Source: Mycobacterium fragae | GTDB taxonomy: Bacteria; Actinomycetota; Actinomycetes; Mycobacteriales; Mycobacteriaceae | Assembly: GCF_002102185.1 (NCBI RefSeq) | Contig: NZ_LQOW01000026.1 | Coordinates: forward strand, 248,001 to 312,000 | Length of the DNA: 64,000 bases | Reading direction: 5' to 3' | In this document: positions 28,890-37,780 of the stretch, in pieces | Numbering within the stretch: the stretch's first letter is position 1 | Layout of the letters: every line of letters starts with the position of its first letter | Notes under the pieces: model-generated | What the model was told of the DNA's origin: nothing | Database searches by the model: none | What the model saw: the letters and a program-made list of their open reading frames with translations, nothing else | Position numbers and translations under genes: made by a program

Positions 28890-29702
28890 ATGACCGGCGA
28901 ACGTCAGGCCGTCTACACCCACGGGCATCACGAATCGGTGCTGCGGGCGCATCGCCGGCGCACCGCCGAGAACTCGGCCGGCTACCTGCTGCCCCACTTA
29001 CGGCCGGGGATGTCGCTGCTCGACGTGGGCTGCGGCCCCGGAACCATCACCGTCGACCTAGCCGCCCGGATCGCGCCGGGACGGGTGACCGCCGTCGAAT
29101 TGACCGACGAGGCTTTGGATTTGGCCCGCGCGGAAGCGCGGACCCGCGACCAGTCGAATGTGTCGTTTGCGACCTCGGACGTGCAGGCACTCGACTTTCC
29201 CGACGACGCCTTCGACGTCGTGCATGCGCATCAGGTATTGCAGCATGTGGCCGACCCGGTGCAGGCGCTGCGGGAGCTACGGCGGGTGTGCGTGCCTGGC
29301 GGCATCGTTGCCGTACGAGACGCCGACTACGCGGGATTTATCTGGTTCCCACAGCTTCCGGAGCTGGACCGCTGGCTGGACCTCTACGATCGGGCGGCGC
29401 GGGCCAACGGCGGTGAGCCCGATGCCGGGCGGCGCCTGCTGTGCTGGGCCCAGCAAGCGGGATTTGACGACATTACCCCCACGGCCAGCGTGTGGTGCTT
29501 TGCGACACCGGATAGCCGCGACAGGTGGGGCCGGATGTGGGCGGACCGCATCGTCGAGTCGGCGCTGGCCCGCCAGCTGGTGGACTCTGGCATGGCCACC
29601 GCCACGGAACTCGGCGAGATCTCATCGGCATGGTTGGATTGGGCCGCCGCCCCGGATGGATGGCTGACAATCCCGCACGGCGAGATCATCTGCCGGGCGT
29701 AG
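28890..29702 (+). CDS. Class I SAM methyltransferase, UbiE-like (Rv0839-like)
   Basis: A 270-residue Rossmann methyltransferase. Motif I LLDVGCGPGTITVDLA, then TAVELTDEALDLA, motif II region FDVVHAHQVLQHVADP and GGIVAVRDADY. Similar in length and sequence style to Rv0839; substrate unknown. The ATG follows a promoter region holding a palindrome. Its 3' end overlaps the convergent amidase gene by 17 bases. Confidence 0.87.
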   Translation: MTGERQAVYTHGHHESVLRAHRRRTAENSAGYLLPHLRPGMSLLDVGCGPGTITVDLAARIAPGRVTAVELTDEALDLARAEARTRDQSNVSFATSDVQALDFPDDAFDVVHAHQVLQHVADPVQALRELRRVCVPGGIVAVRDADYAGFIWFPQLPELDRWLDLYDRAARANGGEPDAGRRLLCWAQQAGFDDITPTASVWCFATPDSRDRWGRMWADRIVESALARQLVDSGMATATELGEISSAWLDWAAAPDGWLTIPHGEIICRA

Positions 29703-31209
29703 GGAAACCTCCGCACAACGACTCGAAGGCGTCGGCGACCTTGAGGACGGTTGCGTCGTCAAATCTCTTGCCGATGATCATCATTCCAACCGGAAGCCCG
29801 TCGACCAGCCCTGCCGGTATGGAAATCGCGGGGTGGCCGGTGACGTCCAGCGGAGCGGTGTTTCCGGCCATTCCAAGTGCCTGAGCGAGCAGCGTGATGG
29901 TGTCTTCGCCGCCGGTCGGCAGCGGCCCGGCAGTACCGGGAACGGTGGGCATTATCAGCACGTCGTACTGCTCGAGGGCATCGTCGTAGGCGGCACGCAC
30001 GTGCGGTAACAGGTTGCGCGCCTTGGCATATGGCGCGCCACCGCGTGTGCGCAAGCTGTAGTGGCCGCACAGCGCTGTCACCTTGACGATGGTGGAAAGC
30101 TGATCCGCCTTCTCGGATCGCCGAGATGCGAAGTAAGCGATCAGTTCCGGGTCGTAGAGTCCTTCTGCGCCAAGGCCGTATCCGTTGCCGTCCAGCATCT
30201 GGTAGGTGGCGCCGTCGGTGAAGACCACCGCAAAGACGTGAAGCGCATGCCGGTGCCAGGGCACACTGATTTCGCCGACCGTGCAGCCCAGCTCGGTGAA
30301 CCGGTGAGCGGCCGCGCGCACCAGCTCGTCGACCTGAGAACCCGGCTGTCCGAAGCCTTCCGAGAGCAGGCCCACCCGCAATCCGGCGATATCGCCGGTC
30401 AAAGCCGCACAGTAGTCAACGAATTCGAGCGTGTCGGGCTGGCGCGGGTCGAGGCCGTCGGCTCCGGCAAGCACGGTGAGCATCAGCGCCGCATCGGCGA
30501 CGGTGCGCGTCATCGGGCCGATGTGATCGATCGTGCGCTCGATCGGAAACGCTCCGGTGTAGGGCACCAGGCCGTGGGTCGGCTTGTGCCCGACGATCCC
30601 GCACAGCGACGCGGGAATTCGCACGGATCCGCCCTGGTCGCCACCGAGGGCCAGGTCCACCGCACCGGCCGCGACGAGCGCGCCACTGCCACTGGACGAT
30701 CCGCCGGCCTCGCGGGTCGGGTCCCACGGATTGCGCACCGGCCCGCTGGCCGAGGTGAAGCTGGAGCAGGAGCAGCAGAGGTCCTCGCAGACGCTCTTGC
30801 CGGCGATGACCGCCCCGGCGGCGAGCAGCCGCTCGATCACGGTGGCGTCGACGCTCGGGATGAAACCTTCCAATGCCCGCGATCCGTTCATCATCGGGAT
30901 CCCGGCCACGGCGATGTTGTCCTTGACCGCCACTCGCCTGCCCGACAGCGGCCCGTCGGCGCCCGAGCTGATCTCGGCGGTCACGTACCAGGCGCCGAGC
31001 GGATTGTCGGCCGGCTCGGGGAAGCGATACCGGCGCTTGGGGACCTGCGGACGCGCCACCTCGTCGTACAGCTCGTCGACATGGTCGTAGGCGCTCAGGG
31101 TGTATCCGGCGATGGTCGCGAACTCGGCCTGCGCGTCACCGTCGAAATGGAAGCCGAAATGCGCGGCTGCAGCCTCGATGTCCGTCGTCGACGGTCGTGG
31201 AATCGCCAT
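29686..31209 (-). CDS. Amidase, amidase-signature family
   Basis: A 507-residue Ser-cisSer-Lys amidase. The catalytic Lys is in RRVAVKDNIAVAG, and the GGSSSGSGALVAAG stretch provides the cis-Ser and nucleophile Ser (GGDQGGSVRIPASLCG). It hydrolyses an amide to acid and ammonia. An N-terminal helical part of ~95 residues precedes the signature fold. It is divergent from the mutase genes, so it might release the carboxylic acid that the neighbouring catabolic island uses; this link is inferred. ATG 31209 has AGGAGAG upstream. Confidence 0.88.
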   Translation of the reverse strand: MAIPRPSTTDIEAAAAHFGFHFDGDAQAEFATIAGYTLSAYDHVDELYDEVARPQVPKRRYRFPEPADNPLGAWYVTAEISSGADGPLSGRRVAVKDNIAVAGIPMMNGSRALEGFIPSVDATVIERLLAAGAVIAGKSVCEDLCCSCSSFTSASGPVRNPWDPTREAGGSSSGSGALVAAGAVDLALGGDQGGSVRIPASLCGIVGHKPTHGLVPYTGAFPIERTIDHIGPMTRTVADAALMLTVLAGADGLDPRQPDTLEFVDYCAALTGDIAGLRVGLLSEGFGQPGSQVDELVRAAAHRFTELGCTVGEISVPWHRHALHVFAVVFTDGATYQMLDGNGYGLGAEGLYDPELIAYFASRRSEKADQLSTIVKVTALCGHYSLRTRGGAPYAKARNLLPHVRAAYDDALEQYDVLIMPTVPGTAGPLPTGGEDTITLLAQALGMAGNTAPLDVTGHPAISIPAGLVDGLPVGMMIIGKRFDDATVLKVADAFESLCGGFPTPGR

Positions 31210-31270
31210 GTCTCTCCTCGTCTCTAACCGGGGTCACTTAACCTCATATACCCTGGTCAGGCGAGCGGTA

Positions 31271-31299
31271 TTGGCATTCTCTTTTTTTGCAAGTACGTT
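31271..31299 (+). promoter_or_regulatory. Promoter of the mutase operon, leaderless
   Basis: TTGGCA (31271-31276), 17-base spacer, TACGTT (31294-31299), and ATG eight bases later with no ribosome binding site. The spacer contains ATTCTCT (31276-31282), matching one half of the palindrome found at 37720 and 42860. Confidence 0.5.
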
Positions 31300-31307
31300 A
31301 TCAACCG

Positions 31308-32885
31308 ATGGATAACCACACCGAGACCGCATCCGGCATCCCGCTACAGCCGGTGTATGGGCCGGGGGACCGTGGTACCGAGCCGCCGCCCCCGGGCGCC
31401 TACCCGTTTACCAGGGGCAACTTCGCCAACGGCTACCGCGGCAAGCTGTGGACGTTTCGGCAATACTCCGGCTTCGGTACCCCGGAGGAGTCCAATCGTC
31501 GCTACCGCTACCTGCTGGAGCAAGGCGGGACCGGGTTGTCCGTCGCATTCGACCTGCCCACCCAGTGCGGCTTCGATTCCGACGACCCCGAGGTAAGCGA
31601 CGAGGTCGGCCGGGTCGGCGTGGCGGTGGACTCCCTGGCCGACATGGAGATCCTGTTCGACGGCATCCCGCTCGACAAGATCAGCACCAGCATGACCATC
31701 AACGGCACCGCCGCGATCCTGTTGGCGTTCTACGTCGCCGCGGCCGAGCGCAAGGGCGTGCCGCGCGCCAAGCTCACCGGGACGACCCAGAACGACATCC
31801 TCAAGGAATATGCATCCCGCGGCACCTGGATCTGGCCGCCGGAGCCGTCGCTGCGGTTGATCGCCGACACCATCGAGTTCTGCGCGGCCGAAGTTCCCAA
31901 ATTCAATGCAATCTCGGTGGCCGGCGCGCACTTCCGCGACGCCGGGGCCAACGCGGTGCAGGAGATGGCGTTCACCCTCGCCGACGGCGTCACGTATTGC
32001 GACACCGTGGTGGAGCGCGGCCGGATGACCATCGACCAATTCGCGCCGCAGATCTCGTTTTACTTCTACACCCATGGCGATTTCTTCGAAGAGATCGCCA
32101 AATACCGTGCCGGGCGGCGGCGTTGGGCGACGATCGTGCGGGAACGCTACGGAGCCAAGACGGACAAGGCGTCGATGTTCCGCTTCGGCTGCGTCTGCGG
32201 CGGCGCGTCGCTGTATGCCCCACAGGCGCACAACAACGTCGTGCGGGTGGCCTACGAGGCGATGGCCGCCGTTCTGGGCGGCGTGCAATCGATGTTCACC
32301 GCGGCCTGGGACGAGCCGTTCGCGCTGCCCACCGAGGAGTCCACCACGCTGGCGTTGCGCACGCAGCAGATCCTGGCGCACGAAACCGGTGTCGCCCGTG
32401 TCGCGGACCCGCTCGGCGGCTCCTACTTTGTCGAGGCTCTCACCGACGCCACCGAGGCACGCATCATTGAGATCATGCATGACCTCGAGCAGCACGGCGG
32501 AATGGTCCGCGCCATCGAAGACGGCTATCTGCAGGGCCTGATCGCCGACGAGGCATACCGGATCCATCAGGAAATCGAGTCCGGCGAGCGGCCGGTGGTC
32601 GGGGTCAACCGGTTCGTCTCGGAGGAGCCGCCGCCGGAGATCGTCACCTACGAGCTCGACGCCGAGGGACGCGACCTTCAGCTCAAGCGGCTTTCCAAGG
32701 TGCGTGCCGAAAGGAGTTCGGCCGCAGTAGAGTCCAGCCTTTCGGCGCTGTCCCGCGCCGCCGAGGGAACCGACAACCTCATGCCCAAGCTGATCGATTG
32801 CGCCAACGCCTACTGCACGGTCGGTGAAATGGTCTCCGCGCTCAAAGCTGTGTGGGGCGAATTCGAGCAGCCGGTGGTGTATTAG
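31308..32885 (+). CDS. Adenosylcobalamin-dependent acyl-CoA mutase, large subunit, divergent active site
   Basis: A 525-residue TIM-barrel subunit of the methylmalonyl-/isobutyryl-/2-hydroxyisobutyryl-CoA mutase family, without its own B12 domain; the latter is the next gene. Family segments are clear: YPFTRG, FRQYSGFGTPEESN, GLSVAFDLPTQCGFDSD, DPLGGSYFVE. Unusual are two places: the usual G-Y-H of the active site reads G-A-H (Ala207, His208), and the usual R-x-H-x-Q-T reads R-F-G-C-V-C (Gly294, Val296, Cys297). The substrate is therefore probably none of the standard ones. ATG 31308 appears leaderless. Confidence 0.85.
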   Translation: MDNHTETASGIPLQPVYGPGDRGTEPPPPGAYPFTRGNFANGYRGKLWTFRQYSGFGTPEESNRRYRYLLEQGGTGLSVAFDLPTQCGFDSDDPEVSDEVGRVGVAVDSLADMEILFDGIPLDKISTSMTINGTAAILLAFYVAAAERKGVPRAKLTGTTQNDILKEYASRGTWIWPPEPSLRLIADTIEFCAAEVPKFNAISVAGAHFRDAGANAVQEMAFTLADGVTYCDTVVERGRMTIDQFAPQISFYFYTHGDFFEEIAKYRAGRRRWATIVRERYGAKTDKASMFRFGCVCGGASLYAPQAHNNVVRVAYEAMAAVLGGVQSMFTAAWDEPFALPTEESTTLALRTQQILAHETGVARVADPLGGSYFVEALTDATEARIIEIMHDLEQHGGMVRAIEDGYLQGLIADEAYRIHQEIESGERPVVGVNRFVSEEPPPEIVTYELDAEGRDLQLKRLSKVRAERSSAAVESSLSALSRAAEGTDNLMPKLIDCANAYCTVGEMVSALKAVWGEFEQPVVY

Positions 32886-33311
32886 ATGGCCGCGCGGATC
32901 CTGGTCGCCAAACCCGGCCTCGACGGACACGACCGTGGCGCCAAGATCGTTGCACGCACCTTGCGGGACGCCGGTTTTGAGGTGATCTACACCGGCATCC
33001 GGCAGCGCATCGAGGACATCGCATCGATTGCCGTGCAAGAAGATGTGGCCGTCGTCGGCCTGAGCATCCTGTCGGGTGCGCATCTAGCGCTGACCACCCG
33101 GACCATCGAGGCGCTACGGTCGGCCGACGCCGCCGACATCGCGGTCGTCGTCGGCGGGACGATACCCGAGCCGGATGTGCCCAAGCTGTTGGCGGCCGGG
33201 GCGGCCGCGGTGTTTCCGACCGGGACCCCGCTGGACGTTTTGGTCCGAGAGATCCGCAAGCTGACTGGCAGCCCCGAACCGACTGTGGAGGAACCGTGCG
33301 TCTCGGAGTAA
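32886..33311 (+). CDS. Acyl-CoA mutase small subunit, B12-binding
   Basis: A 141-residue cobalamin-binding domain. The D-x-H-x-x-G motif is seen (LDGHDRGAK), in which His is the lower axial cobalt ligand, with the downstream SILSGAH and VVGGTIPEPD elements that cradle the nucleotide tail. It begins immediately at the stop of the large-subunit gene, in the two-protein arrangement of isobutyryl- and 2-hydroxyisobutyryl-CoA mutases. It overlaps the next gene by 16 bases. Confidence 0.93.
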   Translation: MAARILVAKPGLDGHDRGAKIVARTLRDAGFEVIYTGIRQRIEDIASIAVQEDVAVVGLSILSGAHLALTTRTIEALRSADAADIAVVVGGTIPEPDVPKLLAAGAAAVFPTGTPLDVLVREIRKLTGSPEPTVEEPCVSE

Positions 33312-34252
33312 TGATCGGCGCGGAGCGCGGCGACTCCGCGCGCAAAGTCACCAAGTTGCTCGACGACATCGAGTGGGCCGAGTCCGTCGGCATGGACACC
33401 GCGTGGACTCCGCAGGTGCCCAATGACTTCGACGCGTTGACGGCCGTCGCGCTGATGGCACTCCGAACCACCCGGATCGAACTCGGGACTGCCGTGGTGC
33501 CGCTACAGGCGCAGCATCCGATTGCGTTGGCGCGTCAGGCATTATCCGTCCACGCCGCCGCCAACGGCCGGCTGGCGCTCGGTGTCGGTCCCTCGCATCA
33601 CTGGATCATCGGTGACATGCTCGGGCTGCCCTACGAGCGCCCGGCCGCCTTCACCCGCGACTATCTGCAGGTGCTGGCCGCCGCATTCAGCGGTCCGGGA
33701 CCCGTCGACGTCGAAAACGACAACTTCACGGTGCACAACCCCCTGGATCTCGCCCCGGTGGGCCCGCTGCCCGTGCTCGTCGCGGCGCTCGGGCCGGTGA
33801 TGCTGGCGCTGGCCGGTGAGCGCGCCGACGGGACGGTGCTGTGGATGGCCGACGAGCGTGCCTGCGCCGAGCACGTCGTCCCGCGGATCACCAAGGCGGC
33901 CGACAACGCCGGGCGGCCGGCTCCCCGGATCGTTGCCGGGATACCGGTATGCCTTTGCGCACCAGGCGAAGTCGATGCCGCCCGGGAACGCGCCAACCGG
34001 ATTCTCGGTGAGGCCGAAGTGTCGCCGAACTACCAGCGCCTGCTCGAGTACGGCGACGCCCGCGATGTCGGCGACATCTGCGCGGCCGGCGACGAGGAGG
34101 CCATCCTGGCGCGGTTCCGTCGCTTCGCGGACGCCGGCGTGACCGACTTGTCGGTGCGGTTACTGCCGATCGGCAACAACCGCGACGAGCTGGTCGCCTC
34201 CAAACGCCGCACCCGCGAAGTCATCGCGGCGCTGGGCGCCGAAGTGCGATGA
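33296..34252 (+). CDS. LLM-class F420-dependent oxidoreductase
   Basis: A 318-residue luciferase-like TIM-barrel protein, probably F420-dependent (RLGVMIGAERGDSARKV; ALGVGPSHHWIIGDMLGLPYE; PLPVLVAALGPVMLALAGE). It would transfer hydride between F420 and an alcohol, ketone or unsaturated acyl-CoA. GTG 33296 overlaps the mutase small subunit gene; the stop overlaps the CoA-transferase start, so it is in the mutase operon. Confidence 0.85.
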   Translation: MRLGVMIGAERGDSARKVTKLLDDIEWAESVGMDTAWTPQVPNDFDALTAVALMALRTTRIELGTAVVPLQAQHPIALARQALSVHAAANGRLALGVGPSHHWIIGDMLGLPYERPAAFTRDYLQVLAAAFSGPGPVDVENDNFTVHNPLDLAPVGPLPVLVAALGPVMLALAGERADGTVLWMADERACAEHVVPRITKAADNAGRPAPRIVAGIPVCLCAPGEVDAARERANRILGEAEVSPNYQRLLEYGDARDVGDICAAGDEEAILARFRRFADAGVTDLSVRLLPIGNNRDELVASKRRTREVIAALGAEVR

Positions 34253-35271
34253 CCGCGCCGCTGGCCGGGATCCGAATCCTCGAGGTCGGCACCATGCTGG
34301 CCGGCCCGTACGCCACGATGCTGCTGGCCGACCTCGGCGCTGAAGTCATCAAGATAGAACCGCCGGGCGGCGAGATCTCCCGCCAGGTCTCCGACAGCTA
34401 CTTCGCCAGCCTCAACCGCAACAAGAGCAGCGTCTGCCTGGACTTGAACTCGCACGACGGCCAAGCCAGATTGGCTGAGCTCGTCGCGGAATCGCATGCG
34501 CTGCTGGTGAATTTGAAACCATCGGCGATCCGCAGGCTCGGACTGACCTACGAGACGCTGCGCCGCTTCAACGATCGCATCGTCTGCGTGGCGATCACCG
34601 GTTTCGGGCTTGAGGGCGGCGACCAGCCGGCATTCGACTATGTCATTCAGGCGGCCACCGGGGTGGCCGCGCTCACCGGCGAGCCGGACGGGCCGCCGAC
34701 GCTGCCCGGCTACTCCTCGGCGGACAACTCCACCGGATTGGCCGCCGCCCTGGGTCTGCTGGCGCAGATCACCGCGGGCCGCGGGGGTCAGGTGGACGTG
34801 TCGCTGCGCGACGTGATGCTGTCCCAGCTGAACTACCACGCATCCGCCTACCTCAACGACGGTGTGCAACCCCAACGCCGCCCCTTCGGCGCACACTCGT
34901 ATTACGTTCCCGCGCAGATGTTCCCCACCGCCCACGGTTATCTTGCGCTGTTCGTCACTCATGACGGATTTTGGAAATCCTTTGCCGGAGAAGCCAACAT
35001 CGAGGGCTTCGAGACGATGGCGGAGCGGGTGGCCAGGCGCGACGAGGTGCTGGCCGTCGTCACCGCGGCGCTCGCCACCGACACCGCCGCCGGATGGGAA
35101 GCGCGGCTGCATCCGTTGGGTGTGCCCGCGGCGGCGGTGCGAACCCTTCCCGAAGCGCTGGACGCGACCCCGGAAATCGTCGTCACCGCAGGTGATTTCC
35201 GCCTGGTCGGCAACCCGATCCGCATCGCCGGATATCAGCCGGAGCACCGGCCGCCGCCGAAGCTGGACTAG
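34249..35271 (+). CDS. CaiB/BaiF-family CoA transferase
   Basis: A 340-residue class III CoA transferase. N-terminal ILEVGTMLAGPYATMLLADLGAEVIK is the family hallmark; an Asp in QVDVSLRDVML is at the position expected for the covalent aspartyl-CoA intermediate. It moves CoA between carboxylates; alpha-methylacyl-CoA racemase activity, also in this family, is possible and would fit a branched substrate. ATG overlaps the previous stop (ATGA). Convergent with the PPOX-like gene, overlapping by four bases. Confidence 0.87.
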   Translation: MTAPLAGIRILEVGTMLAGPYATMLLADLGAEVIKIEPPGGEISRQVSDSYFASLNRNKSSVCLDLNSHDGQARLAELVAESHALLVNLKPSAIRRLGLTYETLRRFNDRIVCVAITGFGLEGGDQPAFDYVIQAATGVAALTGEPDGPPTLPGYSSADNSTGLAAALGLLAQITAGRGGQVDVSLRDVMLSQLNYHASAYLNDGVQPQRRPFGAHSYYVPAQMFPTAHGYLALFVTHDGFWKSFAGEANIEGFETMAERVARRDEVLAVVTAALATDTAAGWEARLHPLGVPAAAVRTLPEALDATPEIVVTAGDFRLVGNPIRIAGYQPEHRPPPKLD

Positions 35272-35717
35272 CCGCCAGGATTCGCGTAGACACGGGTTGG
35301 CGAGATGAGCACCGCGGTTCGCCGCTCCTCACGCATCACCCGGTCGTAGGTGTCCCAATCATCGTGGGTTCCGCCGGCCGCGGTGAAGATCTCGCGGAGC
35401 AGCAACCGTAGCCGCTCGTCGTCGACATCGGGATGCGGGTCGTCAGGCCCGATCAGCTGCGCCCGGCCCTCGACGGCGGCCCATTGCCAGCCGGCGCGGG
35501 CGACGATGGTCGATCGGGGATCGGCGCGCAGATTGCGCAGTTTGCGGGTGCCGCCGATGGCCACCAGCCCGACGACCGGCGCATTGGTCAGTGGGTGCTG
35601 CAAAACACCAGCGTTGATCACCGACGACTGGATACTGCCATCACGACGCAAGGTGCTGAACACGCAAAGCCCGTGATCGACCGATATGAGATCAGCGAAG
35701 GCGGAAAGCTCGGTCAC
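35268..35717 (-). CDS. F420/PPOX-type split-barrel oxidoreductase
   Basis: A 149-residue pyridoxamine-5'-phosphate-oxidase-like split barrel (CVFSTLRRDGSIQSSVIN; GTRKLRNLRADPRSTIVAR). Many mycobacterial members bind F420 rather than FMN. Precise substrate unknown. It is the last gene of the minus-strand group with the hydrolase (two-base gap) and the ferredoxin reductase. Confidence 0.82.
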   Translation of the reverse strand: MTELSAFADLISVDHGLCVFSTLRRDGSIQSSVINAGVLQHPLTNAPVVGLVAIGGTRKLRNLRADPRSTIVARAGWQWAAVEGRAQLIGPDDPHPDVDDERLRLLLREIFTAAGGTHDDWDTYDRVMREERRTAVLISPTRVYANPGG

Positions 35718-35719
35718 GA

Positions 35720-36673
35720 TTAGGGTTTCCTTTCAGGCTTGTCAGTCCCGTGCAAGGAAGAACGTCGGCCCCACTGCGCGGTAATCCAGGCGGTGATGAG
35801 TTGAACGATCGTGGGGCTGATCGGTTGCCGGACGGCGCGGCGGTAGCCTCGTGGTCCGAGGCGATCGGGGTCGGGTCGCAGCACATGGCTCAGGTCGGCG
35901 ACGACGTGACCCTCGTAGGGCCCACAAACCAGGTCTTTGATCGCATCGATGTCTTCGGGCGGCACCTGACGGTCGCATTCCCCGGTGATCGCCAGAACGG
36001 GCACGCTGATGCGGGCGAGCGCCGGGGTCGGGTCGTAGGTCGCGAATTCGCGGAACCAGAGGGCCGGCATCCGTCTTCCGCGGATGCGCATGACAGCGGC
36101 GTCGGACATTCTGATTCGGTCGAGTTGCTTGCGTTGTGTTCGGATCGGGTCGTTGCAGGCGATCCGCCAGACGGCATGCAGCCATCGGGGAATCGTGGGG
36201 ATGATCATGCGCGCCTGCCAAGTCAGTATCTGTTCACCGGTTCGCGCCGCTGGGCTGAGCAGAACGGCGCCGGCGGCGACCTGCAAGGCAGCCAATTCGA
36301 TTGCGTGCAAGGCTCCTTCGCTGTGGCCGACCACCAGCAGCGGTAGACCCGACGCCCGAGTGGCGAGCCAGGCCAGTGCCGCGCGGGCATCGGCGAGGTG
36401 TTGGCTCATCCCGGTCGAGCGGTAGTCTCCGCCGCTGGCTCCGATCCCGCGTTTGTCGTACCGCAGCGTAGACACGCCGGCATCGGTGAGGGCATCGGCG
36501 ATCTCCGCAGTCACTCTCAATCGAATCCGCCGGTCGTTCGAATCCCGATCGATCGGGCCGGATCCCCCGATGATCAGCGCGGCCGCCACCGGATCGGGCG
36601 TGTCTATGAAGGTTCCCGCCAGCCGGCATCCGTCGCTGTCAAACTCGACCTCCGCGCCGGCCGCACGAGTCAT
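35720..36673 (-). CDS. Alpha/beta hydrolase
   Basis: A 317-residue serine hydrolase with oxyanion region GGSGPIDRDSN and nucleophile elbow VVGHSEGALH; the Asp (AITGECDRQVPPED) and His (VADLSHVLRPD) of the triad follow in order. Resembles COG1073/BAAT-like esterases or thioesterases. Cotranscribed between the ferredoxin reductase (three-base gap) and the PPOX-like gene; it could release an acid from an ester or CoA ester. Confidence 0.82.
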   Translation of the reverse strand: MTRAAGAEVEFDSDGCRLAGTFIDTPDPVAAALIIGGSGPIDRDSNDRRIRLRVTAEIADALTDAGVSTLRYDKRGIGASGGDYRSTGMSQHLADARAALAWLATRASGLPLLVVGHSEGALHAIELAALQVAAGAVLLSPAARTGEQILTWQARMIIPTIPRWLHAVWRIACNDPIRTQRKQLDRIRMSDAAVMRIRGRRMPALWFREFATYDPTPALARISVPVLAITGECDRQVPPEDIDAIKDLVCGPYEGHVVADLSHVLRPDPDRLGPRGYRRAVRQPISPTIVQLITAWITAQWGRRSSLHGTDKPERKP

Positions 36674-36676
36674 GCC

Positions 36677-37684
36677 CTATTCGTAATACACCGTGACCGA
36701 CGGTGTATCGGGTACGCCCTGACACGTCAGGATGTAGCCGTCGGCCACCTCGTCGTCGTCGAGCGCGTCGTTGTTGCGCATGGTGGCACTGCCCTCGGTG
36801 AGCCTGGCTATGCAGGTCCCGCAGTTGCCGGCCTCGCAGTTGAACGGCGGCGCCAGTCCGGCCCGCCGCGCGGTCTCCAGCAGCGTTTCGCCGGCGACCT
36901 GCGGCACCGACACCTTCTTGCGCTCGAGGTGGATCGTCACCGTCCCGCCCGCTTCGGCCCGGTCGGCCACCCGAGACGCGGCCTCCTTGACCGGCGGTGA
37001 CGCGTCGAAGTCCTCGACAAGGACGCGTGCCCCATCCGGCAGCGCCGAGCGCACAACGGCCATGAAGCCTTCCGGGCCGCATACGTAGCAGTCGGCATCC
37101 TTGTCGGGGCCGACGAACTTTTCGACGGCGTCCGCGTCCAGCAGACCGTGTTCGGCGTCGATGTGACGCTGCAGCAATAGCCGTCCGGGATAGCGCTCGA
37201 CAAGCTCGTCCATCACCGCCTCGAAAATCACCGCTGACCGATCGCGGTCGCCGCACAGTATCCGCACGGGGCGATCCGTGCTCGCCAGCGCGCTCTTGGC
37301 CAACGACAGGATCGGCGTGACACCGCTACCGCCGGCGAAGGCCAGCAACGGCGCCGGCGTCGGGCTCAAGCAAAAGGTCCCGGCGGCCCTGGTCATGGTC
37401 AGCTCGTCACCCTCGGCCACGTTGTCGACCATCCAGTTGGAAACCTTGCCCCCAGGTACCCGCTTGACCGTGGTCATCAGCTCGGAGTCGGTCTCGGGTG
37501 CGCTCGACATCGAATACGACCGATAGAGCTGTTCGCCGTCGACGGTCACCCGAAATGTGCAGAACTGCCCGGCGCGATAGGGAAACGGCTGGTCATGGGG
37601 GGCGAGGACGAAGGTACGAGCATCGGCGGTCTCTTTGATGACCCTGGTCACCGTCGCCTGATGGAAGGTGTGTAGCTCCGCCAT
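36677..37684 (-). CDS. Ferredoxin--NAD(P)H reductase with 2Fe-2S domain, KshB/HmpC-like
   Basis: A 335-residue electron-transfer protein. FAD-binding barrel (about 8-100, RSYSMSSAPE), NAD-binding domain (GGSGVTPILSLAKSAL; CGPEGFM), and C-terminal plant-type [2Fe-2S] domain with CEAGNCGTC and a fourth Cys in ILTCQG. Such reductases feed Rieske oxygenases such as KshA. No oxygenase partner is in this island, so the partner must be elsewhere or the reductase serves another enzyme. First gene of the minus operon, behind the palindrome at 37720-37736. Confidence 0.88.
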   Translation of the reverse strand: MAELHTFHQATVTRVIKETADARTFVLAPHDQPFPYRAGQFCTFRVTVDGEQLYRSYSMSSAPETDSELMTTVKRVPGGKVSNWMVDNVAEGDELTMTRAAGTFCLSPTPAPLLAFAGGSGVTPILSLAKSALASTDRPVRILCGDRDRSAVIFEAVMDELVERYPGRLLLQRHIDAEHGLLDADAVEKFVGPDKDADCYVCGPEGFMAVVRSALPDGARVLVEDFDASPPVKEAASRVADRAEAGGTVTIHLERKKVSVPQVAGETLLETARRAGLAPPFNCEAGNCGTCIARLTEGSATMRNNDALDDDEVADGYILTCQGVPDTPSVTVYYE

Positions 37685-37719
37685 TCGCCACCCCCTTTCG
37701 CACTTGCGTTCTTCAGTAC

Positions 37720-37736
37720 AGAGAATACTATTCTCT
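37720..37736. promoter_or_regulatory. 17-bp palindromic operator, site 1
   Basis: AGAGAATA-C-TATTCTCT, a perfect 8-1-8 inverted repeat between the divergent reductase and acyl-CoA ligase genes. A further half-site TATTCTC lies at 37749-37755. A near-identical element is at 42860-42876. Confidence 0.75.
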
Positions 37737-37780
37737 CAAAACGATAGGATATTCTCAATCGTTTGACGGCCGTTAGGAGA

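Noticed and set aside
31344..33083. A 579-codon frame antisense to the mutase genes
   Set aside because: It mirrors the codon bias of the GC-rich mutase genes on the other strand; no family motif is seen in it, whereas the plus strand has clear mutase and B12 motifs.
36677..37684. Reading the reductase as evidence for a Rieske ring hydroxylase system in the island
   Set aside because: No Rieske oxygenase subunit was found in the window, so only a generic electron-transfer role is claimed.
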